This document shows, one piece after another, positions 11,773 through 23,159 of a stretch of DNA of 64,000 nt (the first letter of the stretch is position 1; each line of letters begins with the position of its first letter). Where the stretch lies: NCBI GenBank assembly GCA_950022295.1, contig OX465599.1, positions 285,035,501 to 285,099,500 of the forward strand, given 5' to 3'. The position numbers and the translations under genes were made by a program. The stretch is from Bromus sterilis (lineage: Eukaryota; Streptophyta; Magnoliopsida; Poales; Poaceae). The notes under the pieces were generated by a model. The model saw only the letters and a list, made by a program, of their open reading frames with translations, did not search any database and was not told where the DNA came from.

Positions 11773-13787
11773 ATATCAATCAACTCCTATGTCAGCTAGG
11801 ATTGTGGTTTGCTTACTACTGTGACATGATGATAGGTCATGCATCGGATATGGGTACAACTATGCGGTAGAATCGATAACAAGGTGATCATCCTAATCAA
11901 TGCATAAGCGAGACTGAGAGGGAAGTGGGATTTTTTAGACATGATCAATGCGGTTTGCTTGCCTTACTGACGAGGTTCAGTATCGGGGTCTTCAACGAAG
12001 GGGGTGGCCTCCGGTTCCGGCTCCACCTCTATTCGAGCAAACATCACAAACATTGCAATCAATATAATGTACAATGCACAATCACATGATCAAGTTGTAG
12101 AACATGATGTATATGGTGCTGATGTGTTGCAAATCCAATTTAATTGAGGTGTATTGCAAAAGGTTTGCAAATTCAAACTTTAAATTCAAATTCCAATTAT
12201 GCCATATGCATGTTTGCTACTGTTCACCCATTTTAAAATGGTCAAACATATAAACAAGTTGCATATTCATAATCCTTGCATTTTTCTGATAATTTTAGAC
12301 ATATTATATGCCCCATTTGGAGTTATGGTTAATTAATTATGAATTTCCAAAGTTTATATGATTTTCTGCAATTTTCTGATTTTCTTTTTAATCTGGAAAA
12401 GAGTTTATGGCGTCATGCTGGTGTCATGCTGACGCAATGGGTGGGGCTGACATGTGGGCTAGGCTTGTCAGCCACAGTGGGTTAATTCCCTCTGTTCAAT
12501 TAAACAGAAGGGGTTATTAGGGGGCCTGGCCCCACTTGTCATTGAGGTTAGGGGGGCTAATGGTGTGATTAGCCCTAAGCTAATCTGCACACCGGCGTTT
12601 AGCCGGTGGCGACCTCAGCGCACGGCGGCGCCCGCACAGAGGGCACGGGAGCGGGAGCTGGGGGTTCCAAACGGAAGTCCTCGCTCGCCCGCGTCTTCTA
12701 GAACCCGCAGGGCACTCAAGGGAGGCCTGAGGCCTCACCGGCGTGAAGGTCCGCGGCGGCCGGAGCAGCAGCACGACGTCCATGGCGATTGGGGGCAAGG
12801 GAAGGAGCGCGGAGGGGCTGGGGCAAAGGGGAAGCTCACCCTGAGCACGTCTAGGTGGTCGGGGAGGCCGGAGGGTCAACGGTGATGGAGAATTCGGCGG
12901 AGGAAGCCACTGCGGCCGGCGGCGACTCAGTGGAGATGGCGACGTCCTCGGGTCCTCTAGGATCGATTCCGCGCTTGGGGAGACGAAGACGAGTACGGGC
13001 CATCGCCTGGACACGGCGGCTCGGGCTATCTCGGCCGGTGGCCACGCAGGCGCGGCGGCGCGCTCCGGCGCGGGCTTCGGGCGGCGAGCGGAACAGCGAA
13101 GGAAGAGGGGGAGGGTGACCAGGAGCTAGGGGGAAGGGATGCGGGGGTGCTCTGGCTGCTGCGTGGCGCCAGGAGAGGGTAGAGGGAGGCCTAGAAGGTC
13201 CTCAACGGCGTCGAGGTGGCGCCGGCTTGCTCCAGACTGCCACCGAGGAGCTTGGGTAAGAAGACAAACTGGGGGTGGGCTGGGCCGAGCTAGTGGGCCT
13301 GGGGGGGTTTAGTTGGGCTGGAAGCGAGGGGTACTTCCCTTTTTCTTTTTCTCTTCTTTTTATTTCTTCTGCAATTTGTTTTGCTTCAATAATTAAAATA
13401 TCAAAGCATTTTTAAAAATCCCCAAAACTTTTATGTGGGCTTAGGGGTCATGTGACTATCCACGGACAAGTTTTGGTGACTTTTGAAATTCAAACAATTT
13501 GAATTTAAATTCAAATTGGAGTTTAATTTAATTTCCTAGCCCTATTTGGAATTTTGTAAAATCCCATGTGCATGAAGTGGGTCCCACAACACATGGCACT
13601 TGGTCATGCACATTTTCAGAAGTTTTACAAATTTTCAAAAGGATTTTTAGAGGAACCTTTTATCTGGCAATTTGATTTAATTTCTTAGGGCTTTTCTTTT
13701 CCCCATTTTTGAATTTCTGTTTGAAATTTTCACATGATGCAAAGGGGCATTAAAACCCTAGCACTTACCCAAGTTGGGATTCTGACA
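11773..13787 (-). mobile_element. Solo LTR Z, 5' part
   Basis: On the minus strand the piece begins TGTCAGAATCCCAACTTGGG at 13787, matching the LTR start of D (TGTCAGAACCCTCTGTTAGG), and runs to the LTR B insertion. It contains the GC-rich block (about 12580-13300) and the donor GTGAGC at 12839-12834. Next to the LTR B site it matches D around 55745-55820. Immediately right of 13787 the sequence is E1. Confidence 0.88.
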
Positions 13788-14425
13788 TTCATGGGGGAAA
13801 CCCCAAGCTTGAACGCTTGACACTTCTTAATCTTCTTTTGTCATCTTCCCTCGCACACTTGAAAACTCCCTTCATACATAACTCATCATAATCTGATTAG
13901 CGAGGTTAGTACCCATAATAAAATATTTTTTTCTACTGGAAATAAGGATAAACTTGAAGAGCTACTGTTTCTCAAGATTTCCAACAAGTTTTTGCAAAGA
14001 AAAAGCAAGCTTAAGGTTTGCAAAACGAAGAAAAGGCAAAACAGGACAGAATCTGTGAAAAACAGACCAGCAGGTAGTAAAGAATTTTTTAGGGGTACTT
14101 CTGCAACTCAAATCAAAAAAATCAGAACATACGAAAGTTTTGTAATTTTATAGAGCACGCTGTGTAAAAAATCATCTCAAAAATATGAACTGGGATTTTT
14201 CGCTGATTTTTCTAGTCACGAGGACAGAATCTGTTTTCTGGACAGCATGTCACCACTTTCACTTCCCTTGTCGTATGAGGCTATAAAAGGCACAAAGCTT
14301 GAAAAGTAAAGATACAATGATTTTTCTACAGTAGTAAAAATTTCAAGGCCACTAAAAAAGAAGAAAAAAAAAGGAAATCCTAAATTTGTTGCGGGCTGCC
14401 TCCCGAAAGCGCTTCTTTAAAGCCA
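13788..14425 (-). mobile_element. E1 3' non-coding internal region
   Basis: No ORF is supported here. The tract is homologous to 18631-19260 of E2, for example TTGAAAACTCCCTTCATACA near 13860 and 18700. It therefore belongs to the 3' untranslated internal part shared by the two Athila-type elements. It continues to the left of LTR Z at 5505. Confidence 0.7.
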
Positions 14426-15699
14426 TTAGCTAGGCTTAAAGATTATAGAAGATGCTCTCACAAGAATAAGAATTTTGAAGCAAAAGAGAGCATCAAGAAG
14501 CAAATTTGAAACACATTTAAGCCTAACCCACTTCCTATGCATAGGCATCTTGTAAGAAAATAAATCAAAGAAGCACAAAGTGACATGCATAGAAAGGTGA
14601 AAAAAGAACAACTTCAAAACTTCCAACATGAAGAGAGGTGTTTTAGTAATATGGAAGTTTCTACAACCAAGCTTCCCTCTCTCGAAATAATTTTCAGTAG
14701 TATCATGAACAACATCAAGAATATAACTGTCACATAAATCATGTTGTTCATGACCTACAAGCACACGTGTATAGTTTTCAACACGGTCTTTAGGATCATA
14801 AGATAAATGTAACCCATCACATTGAGCTTTGATAAGAGGAAAATTCTCCGGAGTTGGAGATTTCAAGAAGATAATAGGACAATCAAGTGCGGGTGCAATA
14901 GCAACAATTTCATGCTTAGCATAAGGAACTATAGCAGGTTCATCTTCGTAAGCATCATCCATAGTGGCATCTTGGCCAAAAGCATAGAAGGCATCAACTT
15001 CATCAAAAAGGGATATTAAAAAAGAATCCATAGGATCATAACACTCATATAAGGTAAGATTCAAAGAGTTACTCTCATTAGAAGGTAGGCATGGATGGCT
15101 CCATTATTCCTCCTTTTTTTCGTCACTCTCCTCCTCTTTTTCATCCAAGGAGCTTTCGGTTTCATCAATTTCTTCTTTCATAGAGTCCTGCAAAACATTA
15201 GTCTCTTCCTTTGGGGGAGAGATTCTCTCAAGATGATCAGTAATATAATAATTTGCATCATAATTTTCCAAACAATAGTTAAGTATAGCAAGACTCTCAG
15301 ATTTGTAAGGGGCATCATTAATATTTCTAAGAAGAGAAGTAATTTCATAGGCACCCTTATAAGCAACAAATTCTTCTATTTGCTCTGCATCATCAAAATC
15401 ATAGTTTCCCTTAGCATAAGAAGCTAACGTTTCATCATCATTATACTCACATTGGAAAGAAAGGTGTTTGTGCCTCATAAAGCAACAAGATTCATCCCTG
15501 CAGAAAGATATATTATATATTGAGCACAAGTTTCTTGCATACTCATACAACTGGTGTATTTGTTTCCATAAGTGTATCCCCTTTTGAGACAAGCGGTGTT
15601 CCTTGTACCACTTTTGTTGATCCTAGGTGAATCCTCCATGCCAATAAGATCTGGTTTCAAATAAGTCAGACATTGATTGACAAGTAAGGAACTAGACAT
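14426..15699 (-). pseudogene. E1 internal ORF of unknown function, degenerate
   Basis: Reading from 15699 the minus strand gives MSSSLLVNQCLTYLKPDLIG, then GMEDSPRINKSGTRNTACLK. The frame shifts near 15540 into a long frame that passes an acidic stretch (DEKEEESDEKKEE), one TAA at 15104-15106, and then the tract containing YDPMDSFLISLFDEV and TTENYFERGKLGCRNFH. About 420 codons in all. It sits where gag would be expected, shortly after the primer site, but shows no gag core, zinc knuckle, protease or RT motif. I recall similar ORFs in Sabrina-like wheat elements, but no function. It is probably the coding part of a non-autonomous element, now inactive. Confidence 0.6.
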
Positions 15700-15819
15700 A
15701 CTTTATTTTTTTTGATTTTTGATAAAGGACACAAAGATAAAAACATAAAGGTAAACTAACAAGACTAAAAAGCAAAGATAAAAGATAGTGTGCAACTCCT
15801 CTATCTTGAAGAGTGGAGT

Positions 15820-15836
15820 CCCCGGCAACGGCGCCA
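15820..15836 (-). other. Primer-binding site of E1 (tRNA-Asp type)
   Basis: The minus strand reads TGGCGCCGTTGCCGGGG just inside the LTR. This is the primer site typical of Athila-type Gypsy elements and is complementary to the 3' end of plant tRNA-Asp. It fixes the element orientation as minus. Confidence 0.8.
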
Positions 15837-15842
15837 GAAATT

Positions 15843-17520
15843 TGCTTGATACACGAGATAACTTCTCGCCCTCGTTGGTTACCCCAAGTGGAAGGTGAGA
15901 TGTAGTGTAACGGCAAGTTTCCCTCGGTGAAGATACCGAGGTTTTAAGATTGTCTCCCGTAGGACTCCAAGGTCGACAAGTAGGTGGTTCGGCAAGTGAG
16001 GCGCCGTTTGAAGATAATCACTTGCTTCTCCTGGACCTGCACACACACAGATAGCTTTGCTCCCAACGAGTACAGAGGAGTTGTCAATTCCTCCGGCCTT
16101 GTTGTTTACAAAGGATAAAACGCACGGGATAATAATGATAGATAGTGCTAGCTACGAAATAGTAAATACTGGAAGTAAATTGAAGGTGTAACCGATGGTA
16201 GTAATATGGACCGGGGTCTTATGATGTTCACCAGTGATGTCTCTCTCCCAAAAGACGATAAAATAGCCATGCGAGGTAAACAAATTACAGCCGGGCAATT
16301 GGCAGGATTATGTGCGCAAACCAATGCTAATTATGCAAAACAGAAAGGAAGAGGCTCAAAAGCACGGGTGGTACGCCAAGACAAGTAGACCGAAATCCAT
16401 CTGCATCTACCCACTAATCATCCACCTTGAGATATCTATCCAGAACATCTCGCTGGTATTAAGTTGTGAATCCCACCCAAAGTGTAAACTCAAAGCAACG
16501 GACAACTGCATTAAAGAAATTTGCGTAAAGTAAACAATCCTTGCACCCGCAAGTACAAGCACCGTTGTTTTCCCCCTTGTGGCAATAGCACATCCCCTAG
16601 GCTCATGTTTCTGTCACTCAAGCTAGTCATCGGGGGGCATGAACCCACAATCATGCATAACGCTCCCTCTTGGAGTCACTACCTACTACTTGGCCAAAGC
16701 AATAAACAACAACGGAGAACATGCAAGAGTTACTCAAGAACATAAATATAAAAGAAGAGAATCAAATATATAACTCAATCACAATCTGAACATAATTTCA
16801 TAATCCATCGGATCCCAGCAAACTCAGCATAGAAACAGCAGAAAGATTACATATGTGCCTCGATCATGTAGGGAAGCTCACGAGGTCTAATCCATGAAGA
16901 ACAAAGAGGGGAGGAGAACATCACATAGCTACTGATCATGGACCCATGGTCCAAGGTGGACTACTCACGGTTCATCCGGGAAGCATCCATGGTGGTGGAG
17001 AAGCTCCCGGAGGTGATTCCTCCCTCCGGTAGGGTGCCGGGAAGAGGTCTTCGGGTGCTCCCGATCTTGGAAGCGCGGCGGCGGCGGAACAGAGGAGAGA
17101 TCGTGAAAAAGGGTTCCGTCCCCGAGGGTTTCTCGTCACGTGGAATAAATAGGCGAAAGGGGGTAGCCAGAGGTGGGCCAGGGGCTCCAGGCGCCCCCCT
17201 CGCGCGGCCAGGGGCCTGGCCGCGCACTCTGGCCGCCTGGGCCCCCCTGGCTCCCCTCTGGCCCCTCCTGGGCTCTTCGCGTAGCTTCCGGTACGCTGAT
17301 TTTTTCTATATTTTTCCCGGAATTTTTCTCGTACTTTTAATAAGGGGGAAACCTGAAATAGAAAAACAGCAGAAACTAGGAACTGGCACTAGGGTGCACT
17401 GAGTTAATAGGTTAGTCCAAATATGATCAAAAGTGTATGGAAGTTCATCAATATCATAGCAATATCACACAAAAGAGGCATGGAGCAAGAAGAAATTATA
17501 GATAGATTTTGGACGTATCA
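15843..17520 (-). mobile_element. Athila-type (Sabrina-like) LTR shared by E1 and E2
   Basis: On the minus strand the LTR begins TGATACGTCC and ends GTATCAAGCA, 1678 bp. It matches the LTR at 21474-23159 along its whole length with visible divergence. The E1 primer site follows it, so it acts as 5' LTR of E1; it also lies at the 3' end of E2. This gives the order LTR-internal-LTR-internal, which is expected after unequal recombination between LTRs of two related elements. A GC-rich segment lies at about 16970-17280. Confidence 0.85.
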
Positions 17521-19282
17521 AGCAGGAACATGTATGACATGAAGATGAAGTCATGAAGAGGTGGATGTTGCATGTCAATATATCTCGGAAAGGCTATGGA
17601 AATGCCTCGATAGGTAGGTATGGTGGCTGTTTTGAGGAAAGATATAAGGAGGTTTATGATGACAGAGCGTATCATGCCAAGGGTTTGGATGCACCGGCGA
17701 AGGTCGACGCCAACTCTCGGAGTGAGAAGAGGGCAATGCACGTTGCGGAAGAGGCTAGCAAATATGAGGAGGTGATAGTGTCAACTTTCAATACTTACAT
17801 TAGTCCGAAGAACTCATGCACTTATTATCGGTAACTCTCAATCTAATAAGGAGGTTCACAAAGAGACAAGTACCCCAAGAAGGAGGGTATGGGGGTTTGG
17901 TTATCCTTGCGCATCCTCCACTCATGGTACATAAGTGTACTCTAATATCCGATCCCTCCAAAGATTAGTGATCCATCTAGTAGCTAGAGTTCTCAACTAG
18001 TTTTGTAGGTTTTGAAAATAAACACGGATTGCCCAAAATACGACACCTATCACTAATAGTCTAGAGCTCTTGAAGCCAAAAGTTCAAACATTACTCACAA
18101 CAATACCTCAAAACTATTTCAAGTTATTACTACAATTGAATAGCAACCTCAATTACCTACTTCAAGACAAGACACAACTCAGTGCAACAACCAACTCTCT
18201 TAACAAGATAAACATGAAAACTAAAGAGAGTTTCAGCAACCAAACTAAATAAAAGCCAAGGCTCTTGCAAAAGACAAAAAACTAAAACTAAAACTAAACA
18301 TGGCCGTAGCTACGAAAAGATAAAGAACACACAACAGCAGAAAGATAAGCATGAAAAATCCTATGATGTGTTCTAGATTGGAGTGGAGCGTGTTTCTCTC
18401 CCACACAAAGTAAGATGGGTCCTAACTTGTTATGAACATCAAGCAAAGCTAAAGAAAACAAAAAAAGTAAACCTAAGAGCGAGACGCTCCAAGCATAGCA
18501 CATATCGCATGAAGTGATAAAAATATAGTGAGACGAAGGACGAACTGATGATTGTTGATGGAGAAGGGGATGCACGGGGGCATCCCCAAGCTTAGACGCT
18601 TGAGTCTCCTTGAATATTTATTGGGGATGCATGGGGGAATCCCCAAGCTTGAGCGTTTGACACTCCCGGATCTTCTTTCATCACCTTCCCTCACACACTT
18701 GAAAACTCCCTTCATACATAACTCATCATAAGTTGATTAGATAGATTAGTACCCTTAATAAAATAATTTTCCCCACTGGATATAGAGATATTCTTGAATA
18801 TATACTATTTCTCAAGATTGCCAAAAAGTTTTTGAAAATAAAAAACATGCTTAAGGTTTGCAAAAGTAAGGAAAGGCAAAACGTGGCAGAATCTGTGAAA
18901 AACAGAACATCAGGTAGTAGAGAATTTTTTCGGGGCACTTCTGCAACTCAAATAAAAAAAACTCATAACATACCAAAATTTCACAATTGTATAGAGCTCG
19001 CTGTGTAAAAAGTTCATCTAAAAAAGATGAACTGATGATTTTTTTAGATTTTTTCTGTCAAGCAGGCATAATCTGTTTTCTGGACAACATGTCACAACTT
19101 TTGCTTCCCTTATCATAAGAGGCTATAACTTGGCACAAAGCTTGAAAATAAAGATACAATGATGTTGCTACATTAGTAACAATCATCAAGACCACTAAAA
19201 ACAGAAATAAAAACATCTTGGGTTGCCTCTCAACAAGCACTTTCTTTTACGCCTTTAAGCTAGGCATAAAGCAAAAGAAGAA
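17521..19282 (-). mobile_element. E2 3' internal region, no pol
   Basis: This tract lies between the E2 protease remnant and the LTR at 15843-17520. The part 18440-19260 is shared with E1 (5323-5505 and 13788-14440). No RT, RNase H or integrase motif is visible on the minus strand, so E2 lacks pol. An antisense ORF lies at 17553-17834. The E2 sequence around 18628 preserves the empty target site of solo LTR Z. Confidence 0.7.
17553..17834 (+). CDS. Antisense ORF next to the 3' LTR of E2
   Basis: This 93-codon ORF runs against the element strand, just inside the LTR. It starts MKRWMLHVNISRKGYGNASI, and further on reads GRYGGCFEERYKEVYDDRAY and SEKRAMHVAEEASKYEEVIV. The composition is protein-like, with charged and aromatic residues in a helix-forming pattern, unlike the low-complexity shadow ORFs nearby. 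Antisense extra ORFs between pol and the 3' LTR are known from plant LTR retrotransposons. I cannot name a function. The start is the first ATG of the frame; an in-element or host promoter on this strand is not evident. Confidence 0.4.
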   Translation: MKRWMLHVNISRKGYGNASIGRYGGCFEERYKEVYDDRAYHAKGLDAPAKVDANSRSEKRAMHVAEEASKYEEVIVSTFNTYISPKNSCTYYR

Positions 19283-19943
19283 TCAAGTTTTATAAAGAGA
19301 GAGAAAATAGCTAGCCCGTGTAACGGACTCAAAAGGTAACTTGATTTTCTTTCTAGGGAAGTTTTCCATCCCCTTTTTGAGAGGGAATTGAAATTTTATA
19401 TTCCCCTCTTTCATGTCAATAACAGCACCAACGGTGCGAAGGAAAGGACATCCTAAAATAATTAGACATAAAGGTTCACACTCTATATCCATAATAATAA
19501 AATCAACGGGAACATAATTGTCATTGACAATGATAAGAACATCGTCGATCTTTCCCAAAGGTTTCTTTACGGAAGAATCAACGAGACGAAAAACCAAAAG
19601 AACAAGAATCAAAGGGTTTCAATTCAAACATGTCATACATTCTTTTGGGCATGACGGAGGTACTAGCTCCAATGTCACATAACGCATAGCAAGAGAAGTT
19701 ATTCGATTTAATTTTTATCATAGGGTCCCAACCATCATCGAGCTTCCTAGGTATGGAGGATTCTATTCTAAGCTTCTCCTCCCTAGCTTTGATGAAAGCA
19801 TTAGTCATATGCTCCGTGAAGGCAAGATTAAGTGTGCTAGTGTGTGGGGTCTCTAGACATTTTGTGCAGCAAGCTAATAACTTCTGAGAGGGTACAACTA
19901 TCAAAATCAATATCACTACTATCAAAGGTGGTAGTAGTGTCAT
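19283..19943 (-). pseudogene. E2 aspartic protease region, frameshifted
   Basis: The catalytic motif appears as CALCDIGASTSVMPKRMYD (active site DIGA with T following). The second part in another frame reads VPVDFIIMDIECEPLCLIIL and then GCPFLRTVGAVIDMKEGNI, the flap and the C-terminal part of an Athila-type retropepsin. The two parts are joined by a one-base gain (T) near 19605, which breaks the ORF. The ORF ends after SVTRASYFLSLYKT; nothing resembling RT follows. The protease would normally cleave Gag-Pol during particle maturation. Confidence 0.8.
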
Positions 19944-21316
19944 CTAGGCTCACTTGTTTGAAACCCTCTATGTTCATAGGAGTTTCTTCTTCTACGTTTG
20001 AGGTATTAGCATCACCATTAATAGGTCCAATGGGACTAGGAGTGTGTTGGGTGCTAATAGTTTGGGTGTCCTCAACAATTTGGATGGTAGCAACTGTGTG
20101 GTGTGTATGAAGGCTCTTAATTCTATCCTCTTCCTCTTTTTCTCTAGCCCATATTTCTTTAAGTTTAGCCATCATCCTAATATTTTCATTAATTTGTAGT
20201 TGGATAGCATTAAGTGGCCTTCCTCTCCTCAAGGGGAGAGGTTCTAATTTTAAGCATCTCAACATCAAGGGGTAAGCTATCTACCTTCAAAGATAGATTA
20301 TCTAATTTAGCTAATTTCTCTTCTACATTCTTGTTGAAGGCTTTTTGGGTAGTGATAAAGTCTCTAAGCATGCTTTCTATTTCATAAGTGGGGTTCTTGT
20401 TACTAGGATAAGTGTTGTTGTTCCCATAGTTGGATGGAAACGGTCTAGGATTGCTAGCAAAATTTCCCCTATAAGCATTGTTGTTAAAGTTGTTTATAGC
20501 AATAAAGTTCACATCTACTTGTTCCTGAGCAACCAAAGAATTTAAAGGAACATCATGAGGATAGATAGTGGGTTGCTTGGTAAGTAGAGACATAATCAAG
20601 TCAACTTTTTCATTTAGGGAGGTAATCTCCTCGACAGAGTTTACCTTCCTACCTGTTGGAGCACGTTTGGTGTGCCATTGGGAATAGCTGGTCATCATCT
20701 CATCGAGAAGTTTTGTGGCAGCACCAAGTGTAGTTGACATAAAGGTTCCTCCCGCGGCCGAATCTAACAGGTTCCGCGAGGTAAAGTTCAAGCCTGCATA
20801 AAAAGTCTGGATAACCATCCAAGTAGTCAAACCATGTGTAGGGCATTTCTTAACAAGAGATTTCATACGTTCCCAAGCTTGGGCAACGTGTTCATTATCC
20901 AATTGCTTAAAATTCATAATGTTACTCCTCAATTGGATATTTTTAGCAGGTGGGTAATACTTCCCAATAAAAGCATCTTTGCACTTATCCCAAGAATCTA
21001 TGCTATTCCTAGGCAAAGATTGAAACCAGATTTTAGCTCCTTCCCTCAAGGAGAAAGGAAAAAGCTTAAGCTTAACAACATCACCTTCTACTTCTTTATA
21101 CTTTTTCATATCACATAACTCAACAAAATTGTTCAAGTGTAAAGCAGCCTCATCTCCAGCACCAGAGAATTGATCTCTCATAACAAGGTTTAGCAAAGCG
21201 GGTTTAATTTCATAAGAGGTAGCTGAAGTGGCAGGTGTGGCAATAGGAGTGCAGATAAAGTCTTTGTTGTTGTGAGTAGTGAAGTCACACAACTTGGTGT
21301 TTTCAGTGGAACCCAT
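19837..21316 (-). pseudogene. gag: E2 gag (Athila-type), frameshifted
   Basis: The ORF starts MGSTENTKLCDFTTHNNKDF at 21316. The gag core includes LFPFSLREGAKIWFQSLPR, WDKCKDAFIGKYYPPAKN and FKQLDNEHVAQAWERMKSL, with an Asn-rich tract (NNFNNNAYRGNFASN) and a C-terminal coiled coil. The first frame ends at 20210 after LEERKAT because one base is missing. The continuation (NAIQLQINENIRMMAKLKEI) lies in the next frame to about 19837, where an extra C shifts into the protease frame. No zinc knuckle is seen. Gag would build the particle; this copy cannot make a fused Gag-protease. Confidence 0.85.
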
Positions 21317-21450
21317 AGTAGCAGCAAGTGTGGCAGATTTTTTTGTAATTTTTTATAAACGACACAAAGATAAAAACTGAAAGGTAAACTAACAAGACTA
21401 AAAAGCGAAGGTAAAAGATAGTGTCAACTCCCTATCTTAGCACTCGGAGT

Positions 21451-21467
21451 CCCCGTCAACGGCGCCA
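21451..21467 (-). other. Primer-binding site of E2 (tRNA-Asp type)
   Basis: The minus strand reads TGGCGCCGTTGACGGGG immediately after the LTR. It differs from the E1 site by one base (A for C), which would weaken pairing with tRNA-Asp. Confidence 0.8.
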
Positions 21468-21473
21468 GAAATT

Positions 21474-23159
21474 TGCCTGATGGCCGAGATGATGATAATA
21501 GGTTTCTCGCCCTTCGTTGGTTACCCCAAGTGGAAGGTGAGATGTAGGATAGCAACAAATTTCCCCTATGTAGAGGATAGGGTTTGTCTCCCGTAGGACC
21601 CCAGTAATGATAAGTAGGTGGTTCGACAAGTGATGTGCCATCTGAAAAGAATCACTTGCTTCTCCTGGACCTGCACACGGAAACAAATAACTTTGCTCCC
21701 AACGAAGTTCAGAGAGGTTGTCAATCTTTCCGGTCTTGTTGTTTACAAAGGGTCAAACGCAGGGGATAATGATAATGATGATGGCAGCTAGAAAGTAAAA
21801 GCAGGAAAATAAATGAGCGTGTAAACAGTGATGAGAATATGGACCGGGGTCCCGTGACGTTCACTAGTGATGTCTCTCTCCCAAAAGACGATAAAACTGC
21901 TAGGCGAGGTAAACAAATCACAGGTGGGCAATTGACAGGATTAAAAACGCACCGCAATGCTAACTATGCTACAAAGAAAGGACGAGGCTCAAAATCATGG
22001 GCGGTATGCCAAAATAAGTAGACCGAAATCCAACTGCATCTACTACTAATCATCCACCTTGAGATATCTATCCAGAACATCTCGTTGGTATTAAGTTGCG
22101 AGCCCCACCCAAAGTGTACCCAAAGCAACAGACAACTGCATTAAAAAACACCTTGCGTAAAGTAAACAATCCTTGCAACCGCGGTTACAAGCACCGTTGT
22201 TTTCCCCCTTGTGGCAACAACACATCCCCTAGACTCATGTTTCTGTCACTCAAGCGTGTCATCGGGGGGCATGAACCCACAATCGAGCATAACGTTCCCT
22301 CTTGGAGTCACTACCTACTACTTGGCCAAAGCAATAAACAACAACGAAGAACATGTAAGAATTACTTAGGAACAAAAATATAAAAGATAAGAACCAAATA
22401 TATTGCTCAATCACAATCTGAACATAGTCTCATAATCCATCAGATCCCAGCAAACTCAACATAGCAACAACAAAAAATTATATATGTGCCTCGATCATGT
22501 AGGGTAGCTCACGAGGTCTAAACCATGAAGAACAAAGAGGGGAGGAGAACATCACATAGCTACTGATCACGGACCCATGGTCCAAGGGAAACTACTCACG
22601 GCACATCCGGGAAGCGTCCATGGTGGGGGAAGCTCTCGGACGTCAATCCTCCCACCGGCAGGGTGCCGGGAAGAGGGCTGCTGGCGCTCCCGATCTTGGA
22701 AGTGCGGCGGCGGCGGAACAGAGGCGAGATCGCGAAAAGGGGTTCTGTCTTCAGAGGTTTCGCGTCACAGGGAATAAATAGGTGAAGGGGGGGAGCCAGG
22801 GGCCCCACCAGGGGCCCCACCAGGGGTCTAGGCGCCCCCTAGCGCGGCCAAGCCCTAGGCCGCGCCAGGTGGCCGCCTAGGTCCCTGGTGGTGGCCCTCT
22901 GGCCCCACTTTGGTGATTCCGGAAGGTTCCGTAGCGCTGATTTTTTATCCGTTTTCCCCGAATTTTTGGAGCATTTTTAATATGGGGAAAACATGAAATA
23001 AAAAAAAACAGAAAACAGGAACTGACACTATGGTGCACTGAGTTAATAAGTTAGTCCAAATATGATCAAAAGTGTATGAAAGTGTATCTAGATCATAGCA
23101 ATATCACACAAAACATGCATGGAGCAAGCAGAAATTATAGATACGTTTGGGACGTATTA
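21474..23159 (-). mobile_element. E2 5' LTR (Athila-type, Sabrina-like)
   Basis: The LTR is 1686 bp and aligns end to end with 15843-17520. Its outer end on the minus strand is TAATACGTCCC, a decayed form of the canonical TGATACGTCC, so the terminal dinucleotide is lost. The inner end is CATCAGGCA, followed by the primer site. The outer flank at 23160 is unrelated GC-rich DNA, which marks the edge of the gene island. Confidence 0.85.

Larger units (their letters stand above)
6229..12028 (-). other. Putative LTR-embedded spliced ORF, exons II and III, LTR Z
   Basis: Exon II (11963-12028, 66 nt) reads EVEPEPEATPFVEDPDTEPRQ and then has a stop where D has CAA. Exon III (6229-6280) begins DGNPDP. 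After a one-base loss it would end FLKLDVD followed by TAA. Exon II has exactly the same length and phase as in D. The donor after exon II is GCAAGC, and the acceptor before exon III is ATGTTTTAG as in D. LTR B now lies between the two exons, so this copy is certainly broken. Confidence 0.5.

Noticed and set aside
4923..13787. Solo LTR Z read as the 5' LTR of element X
   Set aside because: Orientation and family would fit, but 180 bases of E1 sequence lie where the primer site should be. These continue on the other side of Z, and a TGCAT target can be reconstructed, so Z is a separate insertion in E1.
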